DNA of 64,000 nucleotides. It comes from Puniceicoccaceae bacterium 5H (GTDB lineage Bacteria; Verrucomicrobiota; Verrucomicrobiia; Opitutales; Oceanipulchritudinaceae). Below, in pieces: positions 18,101 to 26,035 of this stretch. Position 1 is the stretch's first letter; every line of letters begins with the position of its first letter. Location of the stretch: contig WOUP01000006.1 of NCBI GenBank assembly GCA_009772895.1, positions 1 to 64,000 of the forward strand, read 5' to 3'. The notes under the pieces were generated by a model, which saw only the letters and a program-made list of their open reading frames with translations, was not told where the DNA came from and ran no database searches. Made by a program: the position numbers and the translations under genes.

Positions 18101-21100
18101 CGACCAGCTTGCCGCGTCGCTCCGGGCCCAGCGGCGTGTCGTTGACCGTCACCACGAGCTTCGTGCCCATGCGGCCCTTCACGCGCAGGCGCAATTGCGG
18201 CAGCGGCAGTGTATCGCCGTCGTTCAGGCCCACGAAGCCCGGCTCGTTGTCCTCGACGGCTGCCAGCTCCTGCTCCATCTGCACGTGCGGCACGACGGCC
18301 ACCGGACGCTCCGGCAGGTTGGAGTTGCCCTCCGTCAGCGTGCGTTCCGGCAAGGTGGGGGCAAAGAACGCCGGCGCGCTTTCGCCCTGGGCGACGGTGC
18401 CGCTGGCGGGCCCGCTAGTGCGTTCGCGCACGATGCCCTGGCCGTCGTAGGAGAAGCGGCGCTGCAGGGTGCGCTCGATCTCGGGCGTTACCACGGCCTG
18501 GGCCGCACGGCGCTCTGCCACGCGCTCGAGCAGCTCGGACGAGGGTGCGACAATGCGGAAATTGGCCTTGTGCAGCTCGCCCTTGCGCACGTCGGCAAAG
18601 CGGCTGTCGGGATCGCCGGCGTTGAGACTGTCGATCACGCCGAGTTCGGCGCCCGCGGGCAGGGTATAGCGGTCGACCTTCACCACGTGGGTGATGGCGC
18701 GCTGGCCGTAAATGCTGTATTTACCTTCGACATCCGTCACGGCATAGGTGCCGTCTTCGAGGAAGACGCGCACGCCCGGCACGCCCGGCTCGGTCACTTC
18801 TTCGCCCGTCGCTTGATCGACGAAGGAGTCTTGGATGCGGTTGTCGTTGAGGTCGACGAAGACCTTACCGAAAATGATGCCGTCGTCGGTGAAGACGCCC
18901 TGCTCCACCTTGATTTTGGCCTCCGCCAGATTACTGCGGACGGCCGGCGGCCCCAGACTGGTGGCCCGGGCACGGTTGATGCCGTCGCCACGCTCCGCGC
19001 CGAAGCCGACCCGCGCCCGGTAGGTCAGCTCCGCCGTGTCGCCCGCCTTGAGGTGGCCGACCTGGAAGCGTAAGTCCGGCCCCTTGCCGCCAACCGGATC
19101 GGTGGTCGCCTCGCCGTCCAGACGTGCCGAACCAGCGATGTAGGTCACCGCGTCGGGCAGCACGTCCTGAATGTAGGTCCCGTAAAAGTCCGCCTCGGTC
19201 TGGTTTTGCAGGCGCAGCGTGTATTGCACCGAATCGCCGATCTCCACCTCTTCCTGGTTCACCGTCTTTTCCAGCACGAAGCCAGTGGGCTGCGTCGTAT
19301 CGACCGGCACGTCGAGGAAAACCGCACCCGTCGTCTCGTCGACTACGAACGCCCGGGAATAAGAGCCTTCGTCCTCAATGCGCGGGCGGGCTTCCGGGTT
19401 CAAAATCATCGGCAACAGGCCGGCGGGCACTTCACTCGGGTAGGTCTGCTCTTCCGGTAGCTCGATCTGGAGGCGGTAGCGGCTCGTGGCGACGCGTGGG
19501 AACTCAAAGGCCCCATCCGCACCGGTCACGACGGAGCTGGGCATCGGCGTCGTGCCGTCGGCGGCAAACACGACCGCTTCGCCGCCCGGATGGCCGCCGT
19601 TACCGGAGCCATCGACGTCGATCAGCGTCACGGTGGCCCCGGCCACGCGCTCGCCGGTGCGGCTGTCGAACACGATGCCTGCCGGGTCGATCAGGATCTG
19701 GATCTGCGTGACGGCGTCGAGGCAGCCGTTGTGCACCAACGCGGTCAACACGTCGCGCGGCGCCGTTTGCAGGATCTGGTCATGGGGATTCGCCGTGGTG
19801 TTGGCCTCGGTCTGGATGCCAAGCGAATCGTTGTCCGCACTGGTCTTGCGTCGGAAAATGCCGGTATTCGGACCGGTTTCGATAAAGGTGGCGTTCATCA
19901 CGTCCCCCGTCTGCTCCGATGTCACCGTAAACGGCAACTCGTCGCGCACCGTCGGCAGGACGTTGAGGAAGCCCGCCTCGATCTCGACGAAGACCGGCTT
20001 GCCCACCGAAGCCACCTCCGTGGGCAGCGTAAACGTCTCGTCGGAGTAGACCGTGATCACCGGACAGGCGATCGGGATCGAAATCTGCACCTCGTTGGAA
20101 GGCACGATCTTGACCGGCTGATCCCCCACCCGGTGATAGAGGTAGGCCAGGTTGACGATGTCGCCGCTGGCCAACTCGTTCATCACCACCTCAAACTGGG
20201 CGGTCATGACCTGGTGCGCGTTCATCCGCGGCATCGCAAAGGCGACGGCATCGACCTCCTCCAGATTGACGGGGGCCGTGCTGGTGTAGCGGTGGTCGCT
20301 GGCAAAGGAACGCAAGTGGTAGAGCGGCTGGGCGCCCGGTGAAGAAATGATGCGGGAAAGGGTCGTGTTGCGCGGGATCTCGTCGCGCACGATGATGGCT
20401 GCCGCGGTCTGACCGTCGACCGTCGCCACGATCGGCGACAGCTGCGTATAGCCGTTGATGGCCGTGAGCGTAAAGACGATCGGGTCGCCCGGCAGCGCTT
20501 CGCTGCGATCGACGCTCTTGGTCAGCCTTACTTCGTCGGCGCCGACGGTGACGTCGTCCGTAATGGAGGCGGAAATGGCAGTGCCCTCTACGGTAGCAGT
20601 CACGCCCGCGCGGGAGATGTCGCCGCCGCGGAGATTGGTCGGCAGCACGCCGCAGAAGATGAGCGAGGCCGACTCGAGGGGAGCCAGGGAAAGCTCACCG
20701 CCATCGGCAATCGACGGCTCGCCCGGGTCGATCACCCCATTGCCGTTGCTGTCGTGGATCAGGTTGAGCGTGCCGAGGTCGTAGTCGTCTCCGTCGTGGT
20801 TGGCATAATGGAGCGTATAGGTGCTGCGGACGTTGCCGACGTTGGTCAGCAAATGATTGAAAGTGGCCTGTTCACCCGGTGCGAGTTCGGCCGACCGGTT
20901 GGGGGCCAGCGTCAGGCGAGGGTCCTCCACCACGGTCACGACGACCTTGTTGGAGACCAGATTGATTTCGCGCGAAACGTCGGGCCGGAAGCCGAAGGCC
21001 TCCGCCTGGTTGGCGATGCGCGAGCCGGGGCTCAACGTAGTAGCGAATGCACTACCACTGGCCAGCATGCAGCTCAGCAGCAGGTAGCACCAGCAACGCA

Positions 21101-21137
21101 GACTCCGCGCAAATTGACTCAGCACCGTAAAATTCAC
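15165..21137 (-). CDS. DUF11/SdrD-B modular protein with C-terminal outer-membrane beta-barrel (1990 aa)
   Basis: 1990 aa from a GTG start at 21137; the frame gives a signal peptide (LRCWCYLLLSCMLASGSAFA) and no ATG fits as well. Order of modules: signal 1-32; DUF11-like domain about 45-130 with calcium-loop DSNGNGVIDPGE; further Ig-like domains to about 470; carboxypeptidase-regulatory-like domain near 488 (GIVFDSRTGERVAGATV); DUF11 near 623 (VLEKTVNQEEVEIGDSVQYT); SdrD-B-like domain near 752 (FGKVFVDLNDNRIQD); an invasin-like Big domain near 1073 (DGTTPVEVHVRLEDAHG). From about 1183 (IMPVYGNSGF) to the end there are dozens of alternating amphipathic strands (YYPVYGDSSVRGYDA, LFISFSMKF), read as an outer-membrane barrel of unknown family. 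I infer an anchored surface platform. It is the third gene of the operon and overlaps the next by ATGA. Confidence 0.85.
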   Translation of the reverse strand: MNFTVLSQFARSLRCWCYLLLSCMLASGSAFATTLSPGSRIANQAEAFGFRPDVSREINLVSNKVVVTVVEDPRLTLAPNRSAELAPGEQATFNHLLTNVGNVRSTYTLHYANHDGDDYDLGTLNLIHDSNGNGVIDPGEPSIADGGELSLAPLESASLIFCGVLPTNLRGGDISRAGVTATVEGTAISASITDDVTVGADEVRLTKSVDRSEALPGDPIVFTLTAINGYTQLSPIVATVDGQTAAAIIVRDEIPRNTTLSRIISSPGAQPLYHLRSFASDHRYTSTAPVNLEEVDAVAFAMPRMNAHQVMTAQFEVVMNELASGDIVNLAYLYHRVGDQPVKIVPSNEVQISIPIACPVITVYSDETFTLPTEVASVGKPVFVEIEAGFLNVLPTVRDELPFTVTSEQTGDVMNATFIETGPNTGIFRRKTSADNDSLGIQTEANTTANPHDQILQTAPRDVLTALVHNGCLDAVTQIQILIDPAGIVFDSRTGERVAGATVTLIDVDGSGNGGHPGGEAVVFAADGTTPMPSSVVTGADGAFEFPRVATSRYRLQIELPEEQTYPSEVPAGLLPMILNPEARPRIEDEGSYSRAFVVDETTGAVFLDVPVDTTQPTGFVLEKTVNQEEVEIGDSVQYTLRLQNQTEADFYGTYIQDVLPDAVTYIAGSARLDGEATTDPVGGKGPDLRFQVGHLKAGDTAELTYRARVGFGAERGDGINRARATSLGPPAVRSNLAEAKIKVEQGVFTDDGIIFGKVFVDLNDNRIQDSFVDQATGEEVTEPGVPGVRVFLEDGTYAVTDVEGKYSIYGQRAITHVVKVDRYTLPAGAELGVIDSLNAGDPDSRFADVRKGELHKANFRIVAPSSELLERVAERRAAQAVVTPEIERTLQRRFSYDGQGIVRERTSGPASGTVAQGESAPAFFAPTLPERTLTEGNSNLPERPVAVVPHVQMEQELAAVEDNEPGFVGLNDGDTLPLPQLRLRVKGRMGTKLVVTVNDTPLGPERRGKLVEDPERELQAAEYVAVALLPGENTLTVTQYDPFGNPRGSKTITVRAPDSLSQLNIAFSNSEPPADGTTPVEVHVRLEDAHGTLVSARTPLTLQSTLGTWQVTDVNEMEPGTQVFLTGGEGTFTLQPPAEPGLADIRISSGVIEADAQLPFLPDLRPLVASGVLQGRLNLNSRNGGGIMPVYGNSGFEEELRAFANSGEGNAAEGRAAFFLKGQVKGEWLLTAAYDSDKRDDAELFRDIEPDKYYPVYGDSSVRGYDAQSSGNLYVRLDHKRTYLLWGDFLTRTTNEARDFGNYNRSLNGFQAHYENARTAANAFVSRGTSRQVVVEIPANGTSGPYNFSARNGLLNSEQIEIITRDRNQPSVILEREMMNRYEDYEFEPFTGRVLFRRPVPTLDTNLNPQYIRITYEVDQGGPAFWTYGGDAQYKLTDRLEVGGSYVRDENPEDAYELTSGNVTVKLTEQTYVVGEVAQSDSMDKGQGMAGRVELLSQGGNTESRIFYGQTEETFENPSATLTSGRIEGGAEITHRLSPQTDLHTQAVYTEDAVTDGNRKGVRVDLIHRFDNDVEVEVGGRVSNETETAANPLANNFTPNEVRSVRTKATTRMPYLPDARVSAEVEQDVVKTDQRRVALGADYQVSSRSRVYAIHEFINSLGGEFELTESQQNYRTLFGVESEVLQNTRSYNEYRVRDALDGRQSEASVGLRNEWQVDRGVKLQTTFERITPFTGTQTTESTAVTEAIEVTGADNWKATARGEVRMATDQDTYLHTLGYARKLDQDWTFLGRTLFNYQDNKREDSQDLRQNRFQVGFAWRQVDQDVWNALFLYEYRTESGVTMYDDLGTKRQVHLLSTNLNYQPNEDWIWTNRLAAKWVHEELDPFSDDFSAYQDNGRILRKFEDRWDVGLNYALMWTGDQDEFNYGLGPEIGFWWKRQMRFGVGYNFWGYVDRDFDTSGETQKGLFISFSMKFDEDNLRFGRKEEPLP

Positions 21138-21229
21138 AGGAAGTTCATTCCGGGGCCGCGAGATGCTGATCAGGCACCCCGCGCCACTCCGAAAGCAGGA
21201 AAAAGCAGGAAGAAAACAAGGCCGTTGGA

Positions 21230-21262
21230 GTCTGCCGCGGGGGATGGGACCCGGCGGCAGAC
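21230..21262 (-). other. Intra-operon hairpin, possible attenuator
   Basis: Exact 9-bp inverted repeat GTCTGCCGC (21230-21238) and GCGGCAGAC (21254-21262) in the 151-bp gap between the 907-aa and 1990-aa genes. Read on the minus strand the stem is followed, about 10 nt later, by pyrimidine-rich sequence with several short T-runs (21187-21220), not a clean T-tract. It could partially terminate or stabilise the upstream mRNA, giving more 907-aa than downstream protein. Confidence 0.45.
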
Positions 21263-21288
21263 AAAACCAATAACCTGAGCGGGCGCGT

Positions 21289-24012
21289 CTACTCGTCGAT
21301 CGTCACGCCGAAGCGGACGACGGCGGCATTACCCGGGGCCAGCGTGCCCACATTGAACTCAAACGAGCCCTTGGCGCCGTTGGCTGGGCTGGCATCGACC
21401 GTATCGACATCGCCACCGCTGACCTGGGCCACCGCGGCGTTGCCATTGGCACCGGCGTAGTTCGTGCCGACCGGCGTGGTGTCGAAGATCTTGATGTCGG
21501 TGGCATCGGCGGAACCGGTATTGGTCACCGTGATGCGGTAGAGGATCGACTCACCCGGATGCGCTTCGAGGTCGAGCTGCGTGAAGGCGCCATCGGCATT
21601 GCCGTCGTTGTCGGCGTCGAGGGCCTGTTCCTTCAGGATCGCCAGGTCACCGAGGACGACGGTCGAGGTGTCGGTGTTGATGAGCGGCGACGGGGCGGCC
21701 ACACCGCTGATCGTGCCTGAAGGCGTGGCGGTGAGCGTCGTGATGTTGATCGAGCTGTTCGGGGTGCCGAACGGCGCGAAGACCTTCACGAAGAGGCGCA
21801 CCTGATCGTTGGCGCCGCCGGTCTTGTCGAGCTGGACGAAGCCGGGGGCATCGACGTGCGGCAGGCTGGAGATGATCGGGTCGCTCGCGTCGGCCGTGCC
21901 GTTGTCGTTCGCGTCGTAGATCACCACGGAGGTGAAGCCGAGGGCGGCACCGGAGTCGGCGAGCGAGATCGCGATGTCGCTGGTGCTGGCCACCGCTTCC
22001 GGCACGTTGCCGAGGTTGGTCAGCAAGTGCGAGTAGACCACGGAACCACCCGGGAAGACCTGGCCGGAGTTGTCGCTCACGAGTGAAAGCTCACGGTAGG
22101 TGTTGACGACGATGGTGTTGATCAGCGTATCGCTGGCGGCCGAAACCGTGGAGACGGCGGAGAAGGTGATGTCGTAGTTGCCCGGGGTCTGACCAGCCGG
22201 GACGGTCACTTCGGCGACGTAGCTGTAGGAACCACCGTCATCGCCGCTCGGCGGCAGCAGAGTGCCCGTATTGGTCACGACGGCACCGCCGGCAACGCGG
22301 CGCAGCACCACGGACCAACCGCTCGGGATCGCGCTGGCAACCTTGAGATTGTAGGTGTCGACGATCGCACCTTCGTTCTCCACCGTCAGCGGGATGACAA
22401 CCTTCTGGCCGGGGTCGGTCGTGAAGTCGTCGCCATCGGTCACGCCCACGCCGTCACCGGCGCCGTCGTCCGGATCCTGCGCACTCGTGGCGTTGGTCAA
22501 GTCGACGGAGGGCGGGATGATCGTGGTCACTTCGTCCACGGCGGTCGCGCTGGCTGGATTGCCGGTGTCGGAATCGACCACGGTGCCCCGAGCCTGCTTG
22601 GTCAGCTGATAGGGAGCCGGGAAGGTCGTGGTATTGATGCTGGTCGGCAAGGTCGCCTGGATCACCACGTTGTAGGTGTTGCCACCGGCGAGGCGGCTGT
22701 TCACCGGGCCCGTATCCGGGATACCGTTGTTGTTGCTGTCCACCATCGGCGTCTTGCCGTCTTGCTGGAAGAACTTGAAGGTCGTGCCCGTCGGGAAGTT
22801 GTTACCGGCCGTCAACACCGTCATGTCGAAGGTGTCGGTGGTCGTGCCCGTGTTGGTCAGCACGTTGGTAAAGGTCACCGTTTCGCCCGGGCGCGCACTG
22901 GCCACGGTGTCACCCAAGAGACTCACCCCCGGCTCCGCCAGCACGTCGAAAGGCGGCTGGTTGGTATTGTAGGGGCCTTCCGTCACGCCCGTGCCCGGGT
23001 CGTAGGTGTAGTTGGCGACGTTGAGGATGCGCTGCGGCGCTACATCGCTGTCCACCGACACCTGGAAAGTGATGCTGCCGGATTGGCCCGGGTTGACGTT
23101 ACCGAGCGTCACCGTCAGACGATCGTTGGACGTATCGTACTGGTAATCGACGGTGTTGGAGCCGCTACCTTGTGCCGGGTCGGAGTCGTCGTCCGTCAGC
23201 ACGGTCGAGCCGGTGAGACTGGAACGGCCCGAGCTGGCCACGTAGGTCATGTTCGCCGGGATGTTGTCGATGATCTCGAGATCCGTCGCGGCGGTGTTAC
23301 CCGTATTGGTGTAAGTGAGGGTGTAGGTGATCGGCGTGGTGCCGGGCTTGCCCTGGGCGGTGTCGATCGACTTCGTAACGGTCACGACCGCATTACCGGA
23401 GACCGTAACGGTGTCGGTATTGTTGGCGGTATTGTTGGCGGTCAAAGGCGTACCGCTTTCGGAAAAGTCGGAACGGCCGTTGATGTGGAGGGAAGCCGTG
23501 TCCCCGTCATCCGCGGTGCCCGGCACAACGATGCCTACCACAAAGTAGAAGGACTCGCCCGGGTCGAGTTCACCCGTGTTGGTGATCGGGGTGGTAATAT
23601 CGTCCGGTTGGCCGTCCTGATTGGTGTCGGCGTAGACCTGCAGCAGGCTGAGGGAGCCATCCAGGCTGGAGTTGTCGACCGTATCGAGATACAGGTCGAA
23701 CGAGTCCGTGCCATTCCCCGTATTGGTCAGCGTGTGCGGGAAGAACAGGTTACCCCCGGCAGATACCGAGCGACTGTTGTTCTGGGTGAGGGCGAGACCG
23801 GGCTGCTGCAAGACGACCGTCGTCACCGTATTGGACGTGGTGGTCCGTTGGGTGTTCGACTGGTCCGTATAGGTAGCAGAAGCCTGGTTCCCGATGTTGG
23901 TCCCAACGAGGGGAGCAGCTGCAGAGGCGACAGAAGTGCCCAGCAGCGCGAATGCACCGAGCCCGCCGAGAGTATAGCGGGAACGACGCAGCATGCGAGT
24001 AAACGAGCTCAT
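21289..24012 (-). CDS. Secreted DUF11-repeat protein (907 aa)
   Basis: 907 aa. The N-terminus (SRYTLGGLGAFALLGTSVASAA) is a clear signal peptide. The mature part begins APLVGTNIGNQASATYTD, the same N-is-IGNQA opening as the 1990-aa neighbour (RIANQAEAF), so the two share an N-terminal module. DUF11 modules are plain near residues 208 (VTVTKSIDTAQGKPG ... TYTNTGNTAATDLEI) and 788 (AILKEQALDADNDGNADG). Several Asp-rich calcium-loop motifs occur (DTNQDGQPDD, DSNNNGIPDTGP, DANDNGTADASD). The C-terminus is a DUF11 module ending VRFGVTIDE with no anchor. It has the composition of a secreted beta-sandwich fibre. Second gene of the DUF11 operon, 111 bp after the 160-aa gene; a hairpin lies just downstream. 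Specific function is not recognisable. Confidence 0.88.
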   Translation of the reverse strand: MSSFTRMLRRSRYTLGGLGAFALLGTSVASAAAPLVGTNIGNQASATYTDQSNTQRTTTSNTVTTVVLQQPGLALTQNNSRSVSAGGNLFFPHTLTNTGNGTDSFDLYLDTVDNSSLDGSLSLLQVYADTNQDGQPDDITTPITNTGELDPGESFYFVVGIVVPGTADDGDTASLHINGRSDFSESGTPLTANNTANNTDTVTVSGNAVVTVTKSIDTAQGKPGTTPITYTLTYTNTGNTAATDLEIIDNIPANMTYVASSGRSSLTGSTVLTDDDSDPAQGSGSNTVDYQYDTSNDRLTVTLGNVNPGQSGSITFQVSVDSDVAPQRILNVANYTYDPGTGVTEGPYNTNQPPFDVLAEPGVSLLGDTVASARPGETVTFTNVLTNTGTTTDTFDMTVLTAGNNFPTGTTFKFFQQDGKTPMVDSNNNGIPDTGPVNSRLAGGNTYNVVIQATLPTSINTTTFPAPYQLTKQARGTVVDSDTGNPASATAVDEVTTIIPPSVDLTNATSAQDPDDGAGDGVGVTDGDDFTTDPGQKVVIPLTVENEGAIVDTYNLKVASAIPSGWSVVLRRVAGGAVVTNTGTLLPPSGDDGGSYSYVAEVTVPAGQTPGNYDITFSAVSTVSAASDTLINTIVVNTYRELSLVSDNSGQVFPGGSVVYSHLLTNLGNVPEAVASTSDIAISLADSGAALGFTSVVIYDANDNGTADASDPIISSLPHVDAPGFVQLDKTGGANDQVRLFVKVFAPFGTPNSSINITTLTATPSGTISGVAAPSPLINTDTSTVVLGDLAILKEQALDADNDGNADGAFTQLDLEAHPGESILYRITVTNTGSADATDIKIFDTTPVGTNYAGANGNAAVAQVSGGDVDTVDASPANGAKGSFEFNVGTLAPGNAAVVRFGVTIDE

Positions 24013-24123
24013 AGTTATTGGTGGATAAACCCTTTTCCGACGGGTGTTTGAGCCAAACGCCCTACGCAGAAAGTCGCAAAAGAGGCAGTAAGTAGACGGT
24101 GATCAAGAAAAGGAAAAGGCGCC

Positions 24124-24606
24124 TTACTCTTCCGGCAGGCGGACTTTCAGTTCGGCCTCGAAGGTCTGGCCGGGCTCCAAAGTCCCTACATTCCAGCGCA
24201 AACCCCGGTAGGCGCTCAGCTCCGGGGCATCTGGCTGGTCTTGGGTGGTGTAAGGAATTGCGGTGCCGTCCTGGAGCAGGATGGCATCAGCCGTCGGCTT
24301 GGCCGAGCCCGACAGATAGACCATTTGAGACGGAATGGGGATCTGCGGGCGCAGCCCAGAGAGCGGGCTCTCGCCGTGATTGCTGAAAGTAGCGCGATAA
24401 ACGATGACGTCTCCAGGCGAAGCCTCGTCGGCCGCGACCTCTTCCACATGTCCATCTGCTTCTTGCACAACGAGAAAAGCGTTCATCTCGATGCTGAGCG
24501 GCGAATCAGACACACCTTGTCCGCTCTGCCCACAAAGCACGCCAGGGCAGATACAGATGAAAAACAGCAAGCAGCGCAGGTAGGATGTAGAGGTATTTAC
24601 GCGCAT
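24124..24606 (-). CDS. Small secreted DUF11-like protein (160 aa), first gene of DUF11 operon
   Basis: 160 aa when started at ATG 24606, which has AAGG about 10 nt upstream and gives a compact signal peptide (LRCLLFFICICPGVLCGQ). The open frame extends to 24690, but that extension crosses the 24652-24671 dyad and adds an unlikely charged leader. A Cys ends the hydrophobic stretch (VLCGQSG), so lipoprotein processing is possible (LPGVLC is a loose lipobox). The mature part is a single DUF11-like sandwich: DEASPGDVIVYRATFSNHGE, then LRPQIPIPSQMVYLSGSAKP and LRWNVGTLEPGQTFEAELKV. It may be a minor subunit or cap for the larger DUF11 proteins encoded downstream; that is inference from context. 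Confidence 0.75.
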   Translation of the reverse strand: MRVNTSTSYLRCLLFFICICPGVLCGQSGQGVSDSPLSIEMNAFLVVQEADGHVEEVAADEASPGDVIVYRATFSNHGESPLSGLRPQIPIPSQMVYLSGSAKPTADAILLQDGTAIPYTTQDQPDAPELSAYRGLRWNVGTLEPGQTFEAELKVRLPEE

Positions 24607-24651
24607 TTTATAAAGCCTTAAATGTAAAAATCGACAGCGAAAGACCCTACT

Positions 24652-24671
24652 TAGGTGAAACATCTCACCTA
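24652..24671. promoter_or_regulatory. 20-bp dyad upstream of DUF11 operon (candidate operator)
   Basis: Perfect 7-bp arms TAGGTGA and TCACCTA separated by 6 bp (AACATC). It starts 46 bp upstream of the 160-aa gene start, in the expected promoter or leader region of the whole DUF11 operon. Size and symmetry fit a homodimeric repressor site. Confidence 0.5.
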
Positions 24672-24693
24672 TACGCAACGTACAAACCAAGCA

Positions 24694-24714
24694 ATTAACG
24701 CAGTTATTAACGCA
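24694..24714. promoter_or_regulatory. Direct repeat ATTAACGCA x2, 12-bp period
   Basis: Two identical 9-mers ATTAACGCA at 24694-24702 and 24706-24714, spaced by GTT. They sit about 90-110 bp upstream of the first DUF11 gene, in an AT-rich stretch unlike the surrounding GC-rich DNA. Tandem head-to-tail sites near one helical turn apart resemble response-regulator or activator sites. No convincing -35/-10 pair could be assigned. Confidence 0.4.
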
Positions 24715-24877
24715 CCTAATAGTAATAAAGCGCTCTCAATAAATAAATCTTCTCAACTCAAACGGTCGACTAAACTTGCTCAACACATCCGCAACTGCCG
24801 TCAGCGCGCGACTCCCTGATCGTCATTCTGCACGACTTTCCGCTCGTCATTCCTTCTGTAGCCGCTAGGCAACAGCC

Positions 24878-25042
24878 ATGCATGCACGCAAGCTCATCCT
24901 GGTCGGCTGGGACGCCGCAGACTGGCAGATTGCCCAGCCATTATGGGAGGCGGGGCGCTTGCCTGCCCTCGCAAACCTGATCCGTCAGGGAGCCAGTGGT
25001 CCGCTCGAGAACAGTCGTGACCTCTATACGCGGGAATTCTAG
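24878..25042 (+). pseudogene. Truncated 5' remnant of a type I phosphodiesterase / alkaline-phosphatase-family gene
   Basis: ATG at 24878 opens a 54-codon frame ending at TAG 25040-25042. The first 44 residues (KLILVGWDAADWQIAQPLWE, then GRLPALANLIRQGASGPLE) match the start of the PF01663 alkaline-phosphatase-superfamily proteins, often TPR-fused, that begin with a GWDAADW metal-binding motif; those proteins run to several hundred residues. Here similarity stops and a stop codon follows after about ten unrelated residues. The stop overlaps the stop of the convergent CE7 esterase gene, so the junction was probably made by insertion or deletion. No product of this size would be catalytic. Confidence 0.6.
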
Positions 25043-26016
25043 GCGCCGGGCACCCAACCCTGACAAAGGAAGCCGTAGGCGCGGTCGTAGAAGCCCGGCA
25101 ATAGCTCGTGACGGAAGTCCGGATACAGCACCATCTCCTTTTGCGTCTGCAGCTTGTTGTAGGCGGCATACTGGGTGGAGGGCGGGCAGATGTCGTCCAT
25201 CAGCCCGGTGGCCATCAGCACATTGGCCTTGATCCGCGAAGCGAGGTGCTGCACGTCGACATAACCGAGGCGGCGGAAGGTTTCGGCCTCCTGCTCATGG
25301 CGGGGATCGAAGCGGCGGAAGTAGTCGCAGAGGCCGATATAGGCCCCCTTGGCCAAATCCATCTCCCACACGCGCTGATAATCACACAGAAACGGGTGCT
25401 GCGCCACCGTCCGGGAGACGATGTCGGGGCTGAGGGCCGCACAGGCCAGCGCCAACCCCCCACCCTGACTACCGCCAAAGCTGGCCACCCGGTCGGGATT
25501 CACGCCCTCGAGATCGCACACCACTTCCGCCAGTCGGCGCGTATCGAGAAAGACGTTGCGGTAGTAGAGCTTGTCCGGCGTGTCGGATACCCCCTTGACC
25601 ACATGGCCGTAAAGCGTGCCGCCGCGGGTCGGGGAGATGTCTTCCGAGAGACCGCCCTGCCCGCGACAATCCATCGCTGCCACCGTAAAGCCGGAGGCCG
25701 CGTAGTGCAGCAGGTTGATCCAGTCGCCTGAGTTGCCGGTATAGCCGTGGAAGTGCAGCAGAATCGGCGTCCGCCCCTCTCCGCGCTTGGGCTGGAGCAA
25801 CTTGGCGTGGATCCGGGCGCCGTGCGTGCTGGTGAAATACAGGTTGTGACACGTAGCCAACGGGCTCGTGAAATCCGCCGGGCGCAGTTCGGGCTCCGCC
25901 GGCACCGCCGCCAGCTCGTCCAGCGACTGCTGCCAGAACGCGTCGAAATCGTCCGGCCGCGGGTTGCGGCCCTGATACGTCTTCAGTTGCTCGAGGGGTA
26001 GATCGAGAAGAGGCAT
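25039..26016 (-). CDS. Acetyl xylan esterase / cephalosporin-C deacetylase family (CE7)
   Basis: 325 aa, the usual CE7 length (about 320). Alpha/beta hydrolase that removes O-acetyl groups from sugars and small esters. The oxyanion region LLHFHGYTGNSGDW (87-99) and MDCRGQGG (115-122) are family hallmarks. The catalytic triad is visible: Ser183 in GGSQGG, Asp274 in GLMDDICPPSTQ, His303 in FRHELLPG. There is no signal peptide, so it acts in the cytoplasm on imported acetylated oligosaccharides, as CE7 enzymes do. It is the last gene of the lacI-led operon and is separated from the SDR gene by 77 bp containing a strong hairpin. Its stop overlaps the pseudogene remnant on the other strand. Confidence 0.93.
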   Translation of the reverse strand: MPLLDLPLEQLKTYQGRNPRPDDFDAFWQQSLDELAAVPAEPELRPADFTSPLATCHNLYFTSTHGARIHAKLLQPKRGEGRTPILLHFHGYTGNSGDWINLLHYAASGFTVAAMDCRGQGGLSEDISPTRGGTLYGHVVKGVSDTPDKLYYRNVFLDTRRLAEVVCDLEGVNPDRVASFGGSQGGGLALACAALSPDIVSRTVAQHPFLCDYQRVWEMDLAKGAYIGLCDYFRRFDPRHEQEAETFRRLGYVDVQHLASRIKANVLMATGLMDDICPPSTQYAAYNKLQTQKEMVLYPDFRHELLPGFYDRAYGFLCQGWVPGA

Positions 26017-26035
26017 GAGCTCGATTCAGACAAAC

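Noticed and set aside
15246-19073. 1275-codon plus-strand open frame
   Set aside because: Antisense to the barrel half of the 1990-aa protein; no signal peptide or family motif.
24878-25042. Insertion sequence or attachment site at the truncated gene
   Set aside because: No transposase, inverted ends, target duplication or tRNA could be found around the breakpoint.
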